Assembly (NCBI RefSeq): GCF_036898095.1
Contig: NC_090728.1
Span: 84,278,219 to 84,342,218 of the forward strand
Length of the DNA stretch: 64,000 nucleotides
Direction: 5' to 3'
Source: Palaemon carinicauda
Lineage: Eukaryota; Arthropoda; Malacostraca; Decapoda; Palaemonidae
A program made the position numbers and the translations under genes. Below are positions 18,594 through 29,474 of the stretch, piece after piece (within the stretch, counting starts at the first letter, position 1; the number at the start of each line of letters is the position of its first letter). The notes under the pieces are model-generated. The model was given only the letters and a program-made list of their open reading frames with translations, was not told the origin of the DNA and made no database searches.

Positions 18594-21525
18594 CTAATCT
18601 TCATTATCACTGAGAAGTTCTTCATTGTCACTGTCTTGGTCAGCCTGTTCTCCATCAGGGTCATTATCAAACTGTTCCATCTCTTCCGTAGTCTTGTGAA
18701 CTAAGTCTATCAAGGCAGGGGGAAGTACCGGGCTGCAAGACCACACTGGCTCCAGAACACCCTCATAATTTTGTTCCCAACCTTATTCAGGATCATATGG
18801 CTTTGGAAACCAGAAGATTGGAATATCTGCTCGCTTGTAGATAGCTAGGCGATGGTTCACTCGACGAATGTGTGGGATAAGGTTGTCTCGGCAAGGTGGC
18901 AAATGGGAGAGGTCAATCTTAGATTTTGCTGTCAGTTGCTCATTTTCCCCAACCATCTTCCTTAACATGATTCCACGTACAGTGTCAATAGATTTCTGTC
19001 TGGAGTAGCCATACATCAGACATGTGAATGCCTCGATATCATCAATCGTTTCTGGCTCTACCGACCATTCATCCCCAAGTTTTCTGAAAGGAGATGAATA
19101 TAATCATATCAATTGCCGCACAAAATTGATAAGTCGTGTATGATCAATCACACTGAGCCAGAAAGTGGCAGTTTTCCCTAAATGGCCATCACGAACCTTG
19201 TCTTCGTAAGCCTGGTACTTGTCCAAAATGATGACAGTAGATGGATCATGCAAGGCATGATCAAGAGACTCACGACTGCAGTTCTCGACAGCACTGAGCA
19301 GGGCCACAGGGTTAGTTATATCTACATTTTCCTCTTCACTGAAGCGCTCTTATCAACAACCGCTCCATTGCTTCACTGACAGTCTTCAGACAGAATAGAG
19401 CTTTGGCGTATGCCTTCCCTTTTAGCACACTCTTAAGACAGCCACTGGTTACAAGTCCAGCATCAAGGAGGATTTCAGCGTAGCCAGAGCACAGACATTT
19501 GTGACCAGTCAACATGCCTATATAGTTCATCACTGTGTGGAAAGGCCCCGGGGTTACCACATGGTTCTTGTATTCTTCTGGAAACTTCCAAATGAGGGGG
19601 AGTGCTTTCATGCAACCTCCAAGGTCAAAGGTGCTAAGAACATGTTTCTGGCCGACCTCCAGCGTAGCATCTTCTGAACGCTTCAACAGCTCCCTGATCA
19701 CGGAATATTCGGTGAACGGCTGATTGATCGGGTTGAAATAGTCAATGGTCGATTTCCGAGACTGTTTTTTGCCAGTAGCTGAGATGAAGCCACCAAATCC
19801 AGGGACAAGTTGCGTTTCTTTACCGTGTTTACTGCCAGTGACCATTCACATTAGTAACCACAAATGGTACTCTTGGATGCACTCTGCATTCAACTTATCG
19901 TTTGCGATGGGTGGACTGAACTTTGCTCCTGGTGGAAACTTGGGCCCAACGCGACCATAAATATGAAGAGGGGGCAATGTTGCTGGGGTTCCAACTTCCA
20001 AACAACGAGTCCTATTCCGCTGCTTGAGTGGGAGAGTTCTATCTTTGTCGGCAATGCCCGCATTCGGTTTCACCTCCTGTATCATAATCCCTCCAGTGCT
20101 GTTCACCACGTTTGATCCATGGACATTTGTAGTTATTTTGTTTAAGTTGTCCCACTCAACATGGAAAACTTCGTTGTCCTCACCAATAGCAATTTGGGGA
20201 GTGAGCGAAGAGGAAACATCGTCAATGGCTTCTGCCAGTGCTGTCTCAACTTCCAAGCCAAAGTCATAGGACTCACTGTGACCTAATCTATGGAGTATAT
20301 TGGTGAGTTGCTTGCTTCTATACAGGTGTCGTATGGTGCTGCAAAGCAGAATGTGTTTAGGTAATTTCCACTCTCCGTTTGTCACAACACGGCAGATGTC
20401 CTGGAAATGAAACCACTAGACATTAGACAGAAAATGGTTTACATTTTCATTACAGAATGTGGTAAAACTATATATCAAGATGGTAAAGCAAATGTGGTTA
20501 AATCTCACCTGAGCTATGGAAAGGACCAGACGTCGGCACTTTTCAGACTTTTCCACGACTACTTTATCCATCAGAAGAGTCGACAGGAACTTCATCAGTT
20601 CTGTTGGAAGGTATTCTTCTGATGCTCTGGCATCCAGCTCATCAGCTGTTGGAGGCCAAGGAAGTGGTGTTGACTCATGGAACATCCTCTGAACAGCAAT
20701 GCGCAAGTGCAAGGCAACATCCTCAAACTTGTCTCTGGAACCAAGTCTATATGCATATGTCACTGCTTCCGCAACAGAGATGCTTTTGCTGTACACCAGG
20801 TTGAAGGTTATGCATCCCCTGTCCCCAGGAAAAACTTTTGTGAAAGCGATGCTCTCATTAATTTCGTGTCTTTGAAGTCGGGTCTTCAGCTTGTCACTTC
20901 TGAAATCTGGATTTGGAAATCCACAGCGTTCAAGTTCTTGGACGTATAGGTGGCGGAGTGTTCCAAGTTGCACGACCTCCTCCTGGCCAATAACTCTCTC
21001 ACGTATAAAATCCAGAACTTTATTAAGCGAGCTTTGATGAGCTTCATGCTTTTCATCATGTTTGTCTTCAGTACTTCTGTTGGCTTGATAACGTAAGTAA
21101 TTCACATGTCTCAGTTTGAAAGAACTATGACAGGATTTATGGAAATGAGCCTCCCTTGCAAATAAATCTTCGCCTGCCACTTTGCGATGTAAACGATTGT
21201 CTCCCATTTCTAGGGCTTGGGATTCAATATGAGTCCAAGTTGCTTCCTTTCCATTGAAAGATGCAAACTGGACACAACGTTCAGTCCTTCCAGAAACTTT
21301 CGTCTCAAGCTTTCCACAGAAAATACACTTAGGTGGAAAAATGTTCTTGGAAGAGGTTGATGATTTACGAGGGGATCGAATTGTTGAAGATTCATCGTCT
21401 AGAACAGCACATTTCAAACGATCCGGATGTTTGGTAAAGGCCTGATAGCAACCCCGGTGATAGCCTGTCATTTCCAAGTCCAAACCATCAAGACTGTCTG
21501 GAATTAACTTACACACAGCTTCCAT
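18594..21525 (-). pseudogene. Spliced transposase-like gene of an unassigned metazoan family
   Basis: Two exons are visible on the minus strand. Exon A (20509-21525 or further upstream) carries a Cys-rich start (GYHRGCYQAF, CIFCGK, HFHKSCHSSF). Exon B is 18594-20400. They are separated by a 108-nt intron (20401-20508) with CAG/GTGAGA and TTTCCAG/G borders. Exon B contains blocks I recognise from a large uncharacterised family common in corals, crustaceans and lancelets: VLSTFDLGGCMKAL, GPFHTVMNYIGML, SGCLKSVLKGKAYAKAL, then LSHLPPCRDNLIPHIRRVN and an acidic tail ending at a TAG at 18594. It is broken by an in-frame TGA at 19846-19848, a frameshift near 19345-19360 and an in-frame TAA at 18783-18785. 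A large internal part that in relatives carries nuclease-like motifs is missing near 19050-19105. Confidence 0.7.
20401..20508 (-). other. Intron in the transposase-like pseudogene
   Basis: Minus-strand donor GTGAGATTT follows CAG at 20509, and acceptor TTCATTTCCAG ends at 20401. The coding sense continues on both sides (VLSIAQ before; TNGEWKLPKHILL after). The 108-nt size suits a short invertebrate intron. Confidence 0.7.
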
Positions 21526-22479
21526 ACGAGCAGGTGAATCATGTGACTGAAGGAGCCGTTTCTTACGAAGATTATGGAGAACAGGCTGTCCAAGACAGTG
21601 ACAATGAAAAACTTCCCAGTGATAATGAAGATTAGATTAATATGAACATTGAGACTTTTGGCAGTCATGATAATATTGCAAGTTAATATATTTTTGGCCT
21701 GCGTGTTATAACAACTCGTTATCAGACATTCTATCTATATATATGTGTAATGCATATTCTGATAATACCAAGTGAAGATACCAATGGAATTATACATAGA
21801 CTGAATTTCGGGACTCATTGGAACATATAAGGCCTTTTACCATAACAGAAAGGCAGAGAAAACAAAGATGTGTCGAACTGGAATTTCACAGTAATCTCAT
21901 TTAAAAAAATAATTTTTTCAATATTTTCGTTTTATTCGTGGAAAGGGTTAATAATGTTACACTCTATTTAATTAATTTGTTTTAGATTTAAAAACTACCT
22001 ATTCATATACACTTTCTTTGAAGCAAAGTAGAATCGAAAATATTTATTCAATTAGGTGCAGGATGGTTAACAAATTGGATGGGCCCGAATTTTGACTAGT
22101 GCCCCTTTAACGTGACCTTTTGACCCCCGATGACGTCATCAATGTCATGACCGAATAAGTGATGGGTTCTTGTGATAGTGCTGTTCATACCCTTTCCAAT
22201 GATACCTAGTTTGTACCTGTAACTAATTTATTTCTTTACGAAAAGGTCCTTCATATTTCCCCTACCCCTAACTTTTACATCTCAAGAAATCCAAGATGGC
22301 GGACAAATAGACGGCTAAACGACCCACATGGGACATTGTTTTGAATCGGAACCAAGGGGATTCTGTTTCCAGACACCCCAGGGATTGCAAAAATGCAAGT
22401 TAAAAAAATGTATCATGGGGGTGCATGGGAACCCTATCTTCCTACTAGACTATTTGTCCTGCACTGGACTAGAAAAAGC

Positions 22480-22594
<115 letters not shown>

Positions 22595-22680
22595 AAATGC
22601 GGCCATTTTTAGTCCACAACCGGACAAAGGCTTCAGACATGTCTTTAATTATGTCTGGTGTCTGGCCAATTTTTCATCAT

Positions 22681-23512
<832 letters not shown>

Positions 23513-23629
23513 TGTGTGTTGAATGAAATTTTATCAAACCTTATTAAAAATGAAATTAGGGGCCAAACCACAATAACATATATACCTCTATAAAAATCCT
23601 AAAATAATGGGTAAAGGAAAACTTAAGTC

Positions 23630-23736
<107 letters not shown>

Positions 23737-23901
23737 AAGTAAGCCGTGTCTTCCGTTATTATTCACAGAACAAAGGTTAGAAGCCAACAGGATCGAAAGA
23801 CATCTATGAATGAATTTAAACTAAAGGGACACAAGGAACAGAAGAAGATGGAAATCGGCGCTTAGATGCAACTCTGGCAAAGTCTACAATTGCAATACGA
23901 C

Positions 23902-23904
<3 letters not shown>

Positions 23905-23986
<82 letters not shown>
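23905..23986. repeat. (GA)n microsatellite
   Basis: About 82 bp of GA repeat. Poly-Ser/Leu and Arg/Glu frames across it are artefacts. Confidence 0.95.
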
Positions 23987-23989
<3 letters not shown>

Positions 23990-24173
23990 AACTGGAAGAG
24001 GAAAGGATGTGCGAATAGAAATGTAGAAGGATAAGTGGGGAAGCTTGAGGCACTGCATAGATCTCCTATGACTGCGTACAGTACTCCGTGCAAGGAAAAC
24101 TAATGAATGAGATGAGAAAAAAAAGTTCTTTTTTTTTTTTTAGCAAACAAAACGCAAATAAACTCCGTCACAC

Positions 24174-24220
<47 letters not shown>

Positions 24221-24257
24221 GCATCCCGGTTTTCCAACTATTGTTGTAGCTTAGCAA

Positions 24258-24300
<43 letters not shown>

Positions 24301-24312
24301 TAATAATAATAA
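24174..24312 (-). repeat. Short dispersed repeat sandwiched between (ATT)n and (AAT)n
   Basis: A 38-bp core (24221-24258, minus strand cttgctaagctacaacaata... then gttggaaaaccgggatgcta) matches the start of the repeat at 10640-10680. It is bracketed by ATT repeats on the left and AAT repeats on the right. Confidence 0.6.
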
Positions 24313-24450
24313 TCAATGCATTTGGTGTTTAGCTTTACAATTAATATCTTCTGTTAAAACATCAGAGTCACTTACTACATGAAATTTTATCTATATAAAA
24401 TAAAATTCAAGGCAAAATGCAGCTGAACTCTATAGTGGAAAATGTAAGGC

Positions 24451-24451
<1 letters not shown>

Positions 24452-24519
<68 letters not shown>
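24452..24519. repeat. (ATT)n microsatellite
   Basis: About 68 bp of uninterrupted ATT repeat. Confidence 0.95.
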
Positions 24520-24521
<2 letters not shown>

Positions 24522-24910
24522 ATATCCAATTAACCCAGAGCCATGAAACCTATTGCCCAGAGAAGGGGAGCAAGATAAAGATTCATTGTTTAAAGATGAT
24601 CAGCAATAGCTATAGCTTATGTTTTTCCTTCCCCTGAACTGAATGTAGTAATTATTGAAGAACACTGAAATCATAAGACAAAAACCTAAAATAGATGTGC
24701 AACAAATCTAAAATATCTACGAGTCTATGTATTTTCTTTTAGTCGAATCAAACGCTGAACTGCCAGACTATTCCTTTGAACACAAAACAAATCAGTTGCA
24801 AAATCTGGCCGCAAACTTATATCTTATCTAAACTGAAAGATTCATTTTTACAAAAGGTGTCAAAGAGAATCGTGAAATAACCCTAATATGGTATCTATCA
24901 ATCTTGGCAT
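24520..24910. other. Unassigned DNA
   Basis: No coding or structural feature recognised. Confidence 0.5.
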
Positions 24911-24997
24911 TGGTGTGTTTTAGGTTTGGTTTCGGTTTGGTTTTGCTTTGGTTTTAGTTTGGTTTTAGTTCTGGTTTGTTTTAGGTTTGGTTTAGGT

Positions 24998-26215
24998 ATA
25001 GAGTCCTTTCAATGACGTCACTGGGAATCGCCGGCGGCCATGCTGGAGGACATACAAAGCGAAAACATCGCGGCTGCTACAGCGAATATGGACAATGAGA
25101 GCGACTTTGTCAAACAATTGTCGGGTGATGATAAGCGTTTTTACAAGCAGAAACTCGATCTAATTGATGGCCTAGATCCATACCAAATGCAGAATTCATT
25201 CAGTCAAAATATTGAGGATTTTCCCAGATTTCATACATTGATATGGTGAACTACTTGGTACTGTCGGCCAACCCAGTGTACACTAACGAGCAGATGAATG
25301 CCTAACCATTGTGTTTGTGTTTGGTTACAAATGCTATAATTTCTTATATACATATAAACATATGATGGACAAACACTATTGTAATGTTCTTGGATGATCG
25401 TTTTGCCTCCTTGCAATTAAATACACAAGTTTAATTATTTTTTCGATGTTTCATATATAAGCAAAGACCCATTCGGGTTAAACCAGCTTTCAAATATTAT
25501 TATTATTATTATTATTATTTATAATCAATGTTTATTCATCACATAGGCCTATATGTCTGCACAATTTAATACACAAATTAAAATAGATATAAATATAGGC
25601 TACACTTAGTTATATATAGGCATGAGCACCTTGACGAAATAGAGACCTAGGTAAGTAGCCTTTGTTAATATAGCCAATATGGGCGCTTTTAATTTTTGTT
25701 TTGAAAATCTGAGATGCCCCTTTTGATGTTTAAGAATTGAGATGCCCCATCCCCCCACACACTACACACTGAACTGACGATGATATTTGTGAAGTCACCC
25801 ATGCGATCGGATATAGCATGTTTACCCAGGAATAATGATACTTTTAGGGCCTAGCTGAGACTGACCTGATATGAAATGATCAGAACAGATACGTGCGTAG
25901 GGTAATAGAGGATTCACGTAGATCAGCCCGTGATATTCTGGTCAACCACTAGTCACGTCTGCGCTTGGATAATTCTTCTATATCTTTGTCCTGATTCTGA
26001 ATAACTGCCGGTATGCGGTAAAAGCACTTGTCATCTCTTTGTCCTCTATTCCCACAGCCAACAGTAGCGCAAAAACTGGGCATTGTGTGAATGTGAATGT
26101 GATGAGATGGCTAACTATTCAACAGTTCAACCACAGCTATTCACTGAACGCGTCTTTGTTTGTCCTCCAAGATGGCGGACCGGAAGTTTGATGACGTATA
26201 ATGAAAGGACTCTAT
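24998..26215 (+). mobile_element. 1.2-kb inverted-repeat element with a captured or relic exon
   Basis: The left end atagagtcctttcaatgacg is mirrored by tgacgtataatgaaaggact (rest ctat) at the right end. Inner parts also mirror: ggcggccatg on the left against ccaagatggcggaccgg on the right. The element sits cleanly within the TTTGG minisatellite. It carries a broken exon near its left end and an (ATT)n run near 25495. It is probably a non-autonomous derivative of a larger DNA transposon. Confidence 0.7.
25040..25317 (+). pseudogene. Broken N-terminal exon of a transposon-borne protein (YqaJ/SWIM-type family resemblance)
   Basis: The frame from 25040 gives FVKQLSGDDKRFYKQKLDLI, then DGLDPY. 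After a 1-nt shift near 25225 another frame gives YIDMVNYLVLSANPVYTNEQ and stops. From memory, the order 'L....R..Y..KL..I.GLDPY' then 'DIVNYLV.....T.EQ' is the N-terminus of a large family of YqaJ-exonuclease/SWIM-finger proteins expanded in marine invertebrate transposons. The nuclease and SWIM parts are absent here. Confidence 0.45.
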
Positions 26216-26823
26216 TGGTTTTGGTTTATTTTGTCTTGGTTTGTTTTGTTTCAGTTAGGTTGGTTTGGTTTTAGTTTGGATTAGTTTTAGTTTGGTTTAG
26301 TTTAAGTTCTGACTGGGTTTTGGTTTTAGTTTGGATTGATTTTAGTTTGGATTGGTTTTAGTTTAGGGTTTGGTTTAGTTATGGTTGAGTTTTTGGTTTG
26401 GTTTGGTTTTCATTTTTTTTTGGTTTTGGCTGTGGTTTTGGTTTGGTTTGGATTGTTTTTTTTTATTTAGTATTGATTTGGTTTTGATTTCTATTTGGTT
26501 TTGGGTTTGGTCAGGTTTGGTTTGATTTATTTATTTTTTTTTTGGTTTGATTTGGGTTTGGTTATAGTGTTCGGTTGGTCTTGTATGGTTTGATTTGGTT
26601 TGGTTCCGTGTGGGTTTTTTGTTTGGTTTGATTCTGTTTTATATTGGTTTGGTTAGGTTTCGTATTGATTCGGTTTAGTTTGGTTTATTTTATGCTGGTT
26701 GGTTGGTTGATTGCTTGGTTTTTGTTTAGTTTTGTTTGGTTTGGTTTTATTTTGTTAGCATTGTTGGTTTGGTTTGGTTTGTTTTGCTGGTTTGGTTGGT
26801 TTTGTGTGTGTTTGTATCTTTGT

Positions 26824-26824
<1 letters not shown>

Positions 26825-26873
<49 letters not shown>
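26825..26873. repeat. (GA)n microsatellite
   Basis: About 49 bp of GA repeat directly after the TTTGG array. Confidence 0.95.
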
Positions 26874-26876
<3 letters not shown>

Positions 26877-26935
26877 AAGGGTGACACTCAGTACATACTT
26901 GCCAATGATTCCATATTTTTTTAATAGAAATTTCC

Positions 26936-27204
26936 AACCCTTAACCCCAAGGGGTTATTTTTTCCCAGCACATTTTGCAGTATATTTTTTTTTAGATTGC
27001 TCTAACAGCCTTAATTTTTGTCATAGAGAGGTCAAGTTGGTCTCATTCTCTTGGAAAATGCCTGAATTTTCTCAAAAAATTATCAAAAATATGAAAAAAA
27101 AAACGTATAGCATTTTTTTGCGAGGACGTACTGGTACGGATGTGGGTAAAGGGATGAGTTTTGTGAAACGTACCAGTACGTCCTTTGGGGGTAAAAGGGT
27201 TAAG
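26936..27204. mobile_element. MITE-like hairpin element
   Basis: The left end (cccttaaccccaaggggtt) is mirrored by tttgggggtaaaagggttaa at the right end. Inside the right half a perfect 15-bp inverted pair, ggacgtactggtacg (27123) and cgtaccagtacgtcc (27168), can form a stem. No coding capacity. I recall similar 'cgtaccagtacgtcc' elements in shrimp sequence. Confidence 0.5.
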
Positions 27205-27225
27205 ATACTTCCAGTAACCTCGACA

Positions 27226-27227
27226 GA

Positions 27228-27283
<56 letters not shown>
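27226..27283. repeat. (GA)n microsatellite
   Basis: About 58 bp of GA repeat. Confidence 0.95.
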
Positions 27284-27285
<2 letters not shown>

Positions 27286-27436
27286 ATACCTATCTAGAAG
27301 AGGGTCCAGTCATTTAACGAGATTAAGAACCAAAAACTTAAGTCAGCCACCATTATCACATTTTATATCTCATAAGCGCTCACACGAACCATGCAAAATA
27401 CTCGTGAAGTTATCGTAAAATGAAAAACCAAGTGAC

Positions 27437-27628
27437 GGCCATATTGGATTTTGCCAGTATGGCAGCCATATTGAATTTTGCCAATATGGCGGCCATATTG
27501 GATTTTGCCAATATGGCGGCCATATTGGATTTTGCCAATATGGCGGCCATATTGGATTTTGCCAATATGGCGGCCATATTGGATTTTGCCAATATGGCGG
27601 CCATATTGGATTTTGCCAATATGGCGGC
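27437..27628. repeat. 27-bp tandem repeat with internal palindrome, ~7 copies
   Basis: The unit is ggccatattggattttgcca followed by atatggc. Each unit contains ccatattgg and its inverse ccaatatgg, so every copy can fold and each junction forms the palindrome aatatggcggccatatt. Because 27 is a multiple of three, both strands read through with 9-residue peptide repeats (NMAAILDFA or AAILAKSNM). Those frames reflect the DNA repeat and are not taken as genes. Confidence 0.85.
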
Positions 27629-27882
27629 GCCAGTGATCATCGGCTGTGGCGGCCTCAGCAAATGAGTTCAGTATGGCCTAACCTACTGAACAGCTGTGCC
27701 AAATTTCATGCTTGTAGACAAATTTGCACAATGTCACCCTCATATTTCCCTATGCCCCTGGACTATAAGGAAATAGCCTAAACAAACGATATAAGAAACA
27801 GTAAACAATTAAGATAAAATATTTAAAAAACAGGAACAAGATCAGAACATATATTTCATACAAAAACTTTAAAAAAAGAGAC
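27629..27882. other. Unassigned DNA
   Basis: No coding or repeated feature recognised. Confidence 0.45.
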
Positions 27883-28299
27883 TTATGTCAGGCTTTTCAA
27901 CATGATAACATTTGCTACAAGTTTGAACCTTTGAAGTTCTACTGATTCAACTACCCGATTAGGAAGATCATTCCACATCTTGGTCAGAGCTGGAATAAAA
28001 CTTCTAGAGTACTGCGTAGTATTGAGCCTCATGATGGAGAAGGCCTGGCTATTAGAATTAACTGTCTGCCTAGTATTACGAACAGGATAGAATTGTCCAG
28101 GGAGATCTGAATGTAAAGGATGGTCAGAGTTATGAAAAATCTTATGCAAAATGCATAATGAACTAATTGAACGATGGTGCCAAATATTAATATCTAGATG
28201 AATAAGAAATTTAATAGACCGTAAGTTTCTGTCCAACAAATTAAGATGAGAATCAGCAGCTGAAGACCAGACAGGAGAACAATAATATTTGTTTATCAA
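27883..28299 (-). pseudogene. C-terminal fragment of a LINE reverse transcriptase
   Basis: A 138-codon minus-strand frame reads [20 protein letters not shown], then HHRSISSLCILHKIFH, then FIPALTKMWNDLPNRVVES. This is the region after the RT core in non-LTR retrotransposons, where arrayed 'L..Q...R' and 'F.P....WN.LP..V' segments precede the 3' end. The catalytic part is missing. Its upstream side abuts the TA array at 28360, so it is a 5'-truncated remnant. Confidence 0.75.
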
Positions 28300-28356
28300 A
28301 ATTAAAACTTTTTAATTTTTTAAATGGAGTTCATATGTCAGGCTATCAATGTAGGC

Positions 28357-28359
<3 letters not shown>

Positions 28360-28437
<78 letters not shown>

Positions 28438-28463
28438 TATATATATATATATATATACATAGG

Positions 28464-28537
<74 letters not shown>
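28360..28537. repeat. (TA)n microsatellite with interruptions
   Basis: TA runs of about 73, 20 and 70 bp are separated by short spacers (tacagtatat, tacataggcta). Tyr/Ile frames across it are artefacts. Confidence 0.95.
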
Positions 28538-28538
<1 letters not shown>

Positions 28539-28604
28539 AAGGAAATATTCGGTCCCACACGGTCATCAGTGGGCAGCCTGAAGGACGTGTCATTCTCTAT
28601 TCAA

Positions 28605-28647
28605 CCGTGCCAACAACAAGTGTTGGCTTTAATACCCCAACAACAAT
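28605..28647 (+). repeat. Dispersed CAAC/GGCTTTAAT motif, copy 2
   Basis: The text ccgtgccaacaacaagtgtt then ggctttaataccccaacaac matches copies at 31205 (plus) and 58328 (minus). It immediately precedes the truncated transposase-like fragment. Confidence 0.6.
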
Positions 28648-28649
28648 AT

Positions 28650-29474
28650 ATTCAACCTATGCCAAGGATAAAAGATACAAATCTGTTCGGGTTCAAAGTC
28701 CAGACAGTGACATATTCTTCATACTTCTGTATTATGCTCCAAACTTAGGTGTGCAACTCCTTTTTGATACTGGCACTGGGAATAGAAGGCGATTCATAGA
28801 TGTCACAGAACTATTGAAAGGGTTCACACCAACTTACTGTGCCTCTCTCCTTGGTCTGCTTTCCTTGGTCTGCATGCATTCAGTAGATGCGATATGACCA
28901 GTTCCTTTAAAGGAATTGTCAAGTTAAAACCGCTGCGAGTTTTACAGAAATGCCCAAAGTACCAAGAAGTCTTCAGTTGCCTAAGGGAGTCATGGGAGGT
29001 AACCGATGAAATATTCCTTGCTCTTGAGGATTTCACCTGCACCATGTATTCTGCCAAAACTAAGACAAAGGAAGTTGACCAGCTTCGATACCAAATACTC
29101 GAGTTAAAGTGCAGTGGGCAGTCGCTGGATTCTAAAAAGAATGTTGATCTTTCATCTCTTCAGCCACCAAGAGTGTCTAAATGAGCATATCAGGTGGTGA
29201 ACTATCAGGTTGCTATAGGGAAGCGTGCCCATCATCCCAAACCTGAGGTCAGGTCCCTCATCCAGCTGTGGATCATGGTTGGATAATGAAGGATGGAAAT
29301 CTAGATCCCTGTTGGTTCAAGGGAACTGCACTTCCTACAAGTATGGCTGATATACTTGAGACGATGGACGATGATGAGACGTCTGATGATGAAAGCCTAG
29401 ATGAAAACAATGAAAGTGATGGAAATTTTGATGATGACTATGAAAGTGATGATAGTGGGTCTGACTTGGACTAA
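28650..29474 (+). pseudogene. C-terminal part of the transposase-like family, with nuclease-like motifs
   Basis: Sequence landmarks in order are [39 protein letters not shown], a frame break at a 14-bp tandem duplication (28849-28862 repeated at 28863), a piece with RCDMTSSFKG, LRVLQKCPKYQEVF, FLALEDFTCTMYS, NVDLSSLQPP, a frameshifted VNYQVAIGKRAHHP stretch (about 29185-29270), and an acidic tail ending at 29474. The order parallels the C-terminus of the 18.6-21.5-kb gene, and it keeps the part that gene lacks. S-x-D-x-D followed by C-D-x-T-S resembles the acidic motifs of FEN1/XPG-type nucleases (inference). At least three frame breaks make it non-functional. Its N-terminal two thirds are absent. 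Confidence 0.65.

Larger units (their letters stand above)
24912..26820 (+). repeat. TTTGG-rich degenerate minisatellite, interrupted by an insertion
   Basis: Variants of ggttttggtttggttttagt fill 24912-24997 and resume at 26217-26820. The bounded element at 24998-26215 splits what was evidently one array. Tryptophan/phenylalanine-rich frames at 26640-26920 only translate this repeat. Confidence 0.85.

Noticed and set aside
26640..26924. Trp/Phe/Leu-rich 'membrane protein' ORFs
   Set aside because: Translation of the TTTGG-rich minisatellite running into a GA repeat.
27437..27628. Possible CRISPR-like array
   Set aside because: Units are directly adjacent without unique spacers, and the context is eukaryotic.
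27410..27665. 9-residue peptide repeat proteins on both strands
   Set aside because: The DNA unit is 27 bp, a multiple of three, so any stop-free frame shows a periodic peptide.
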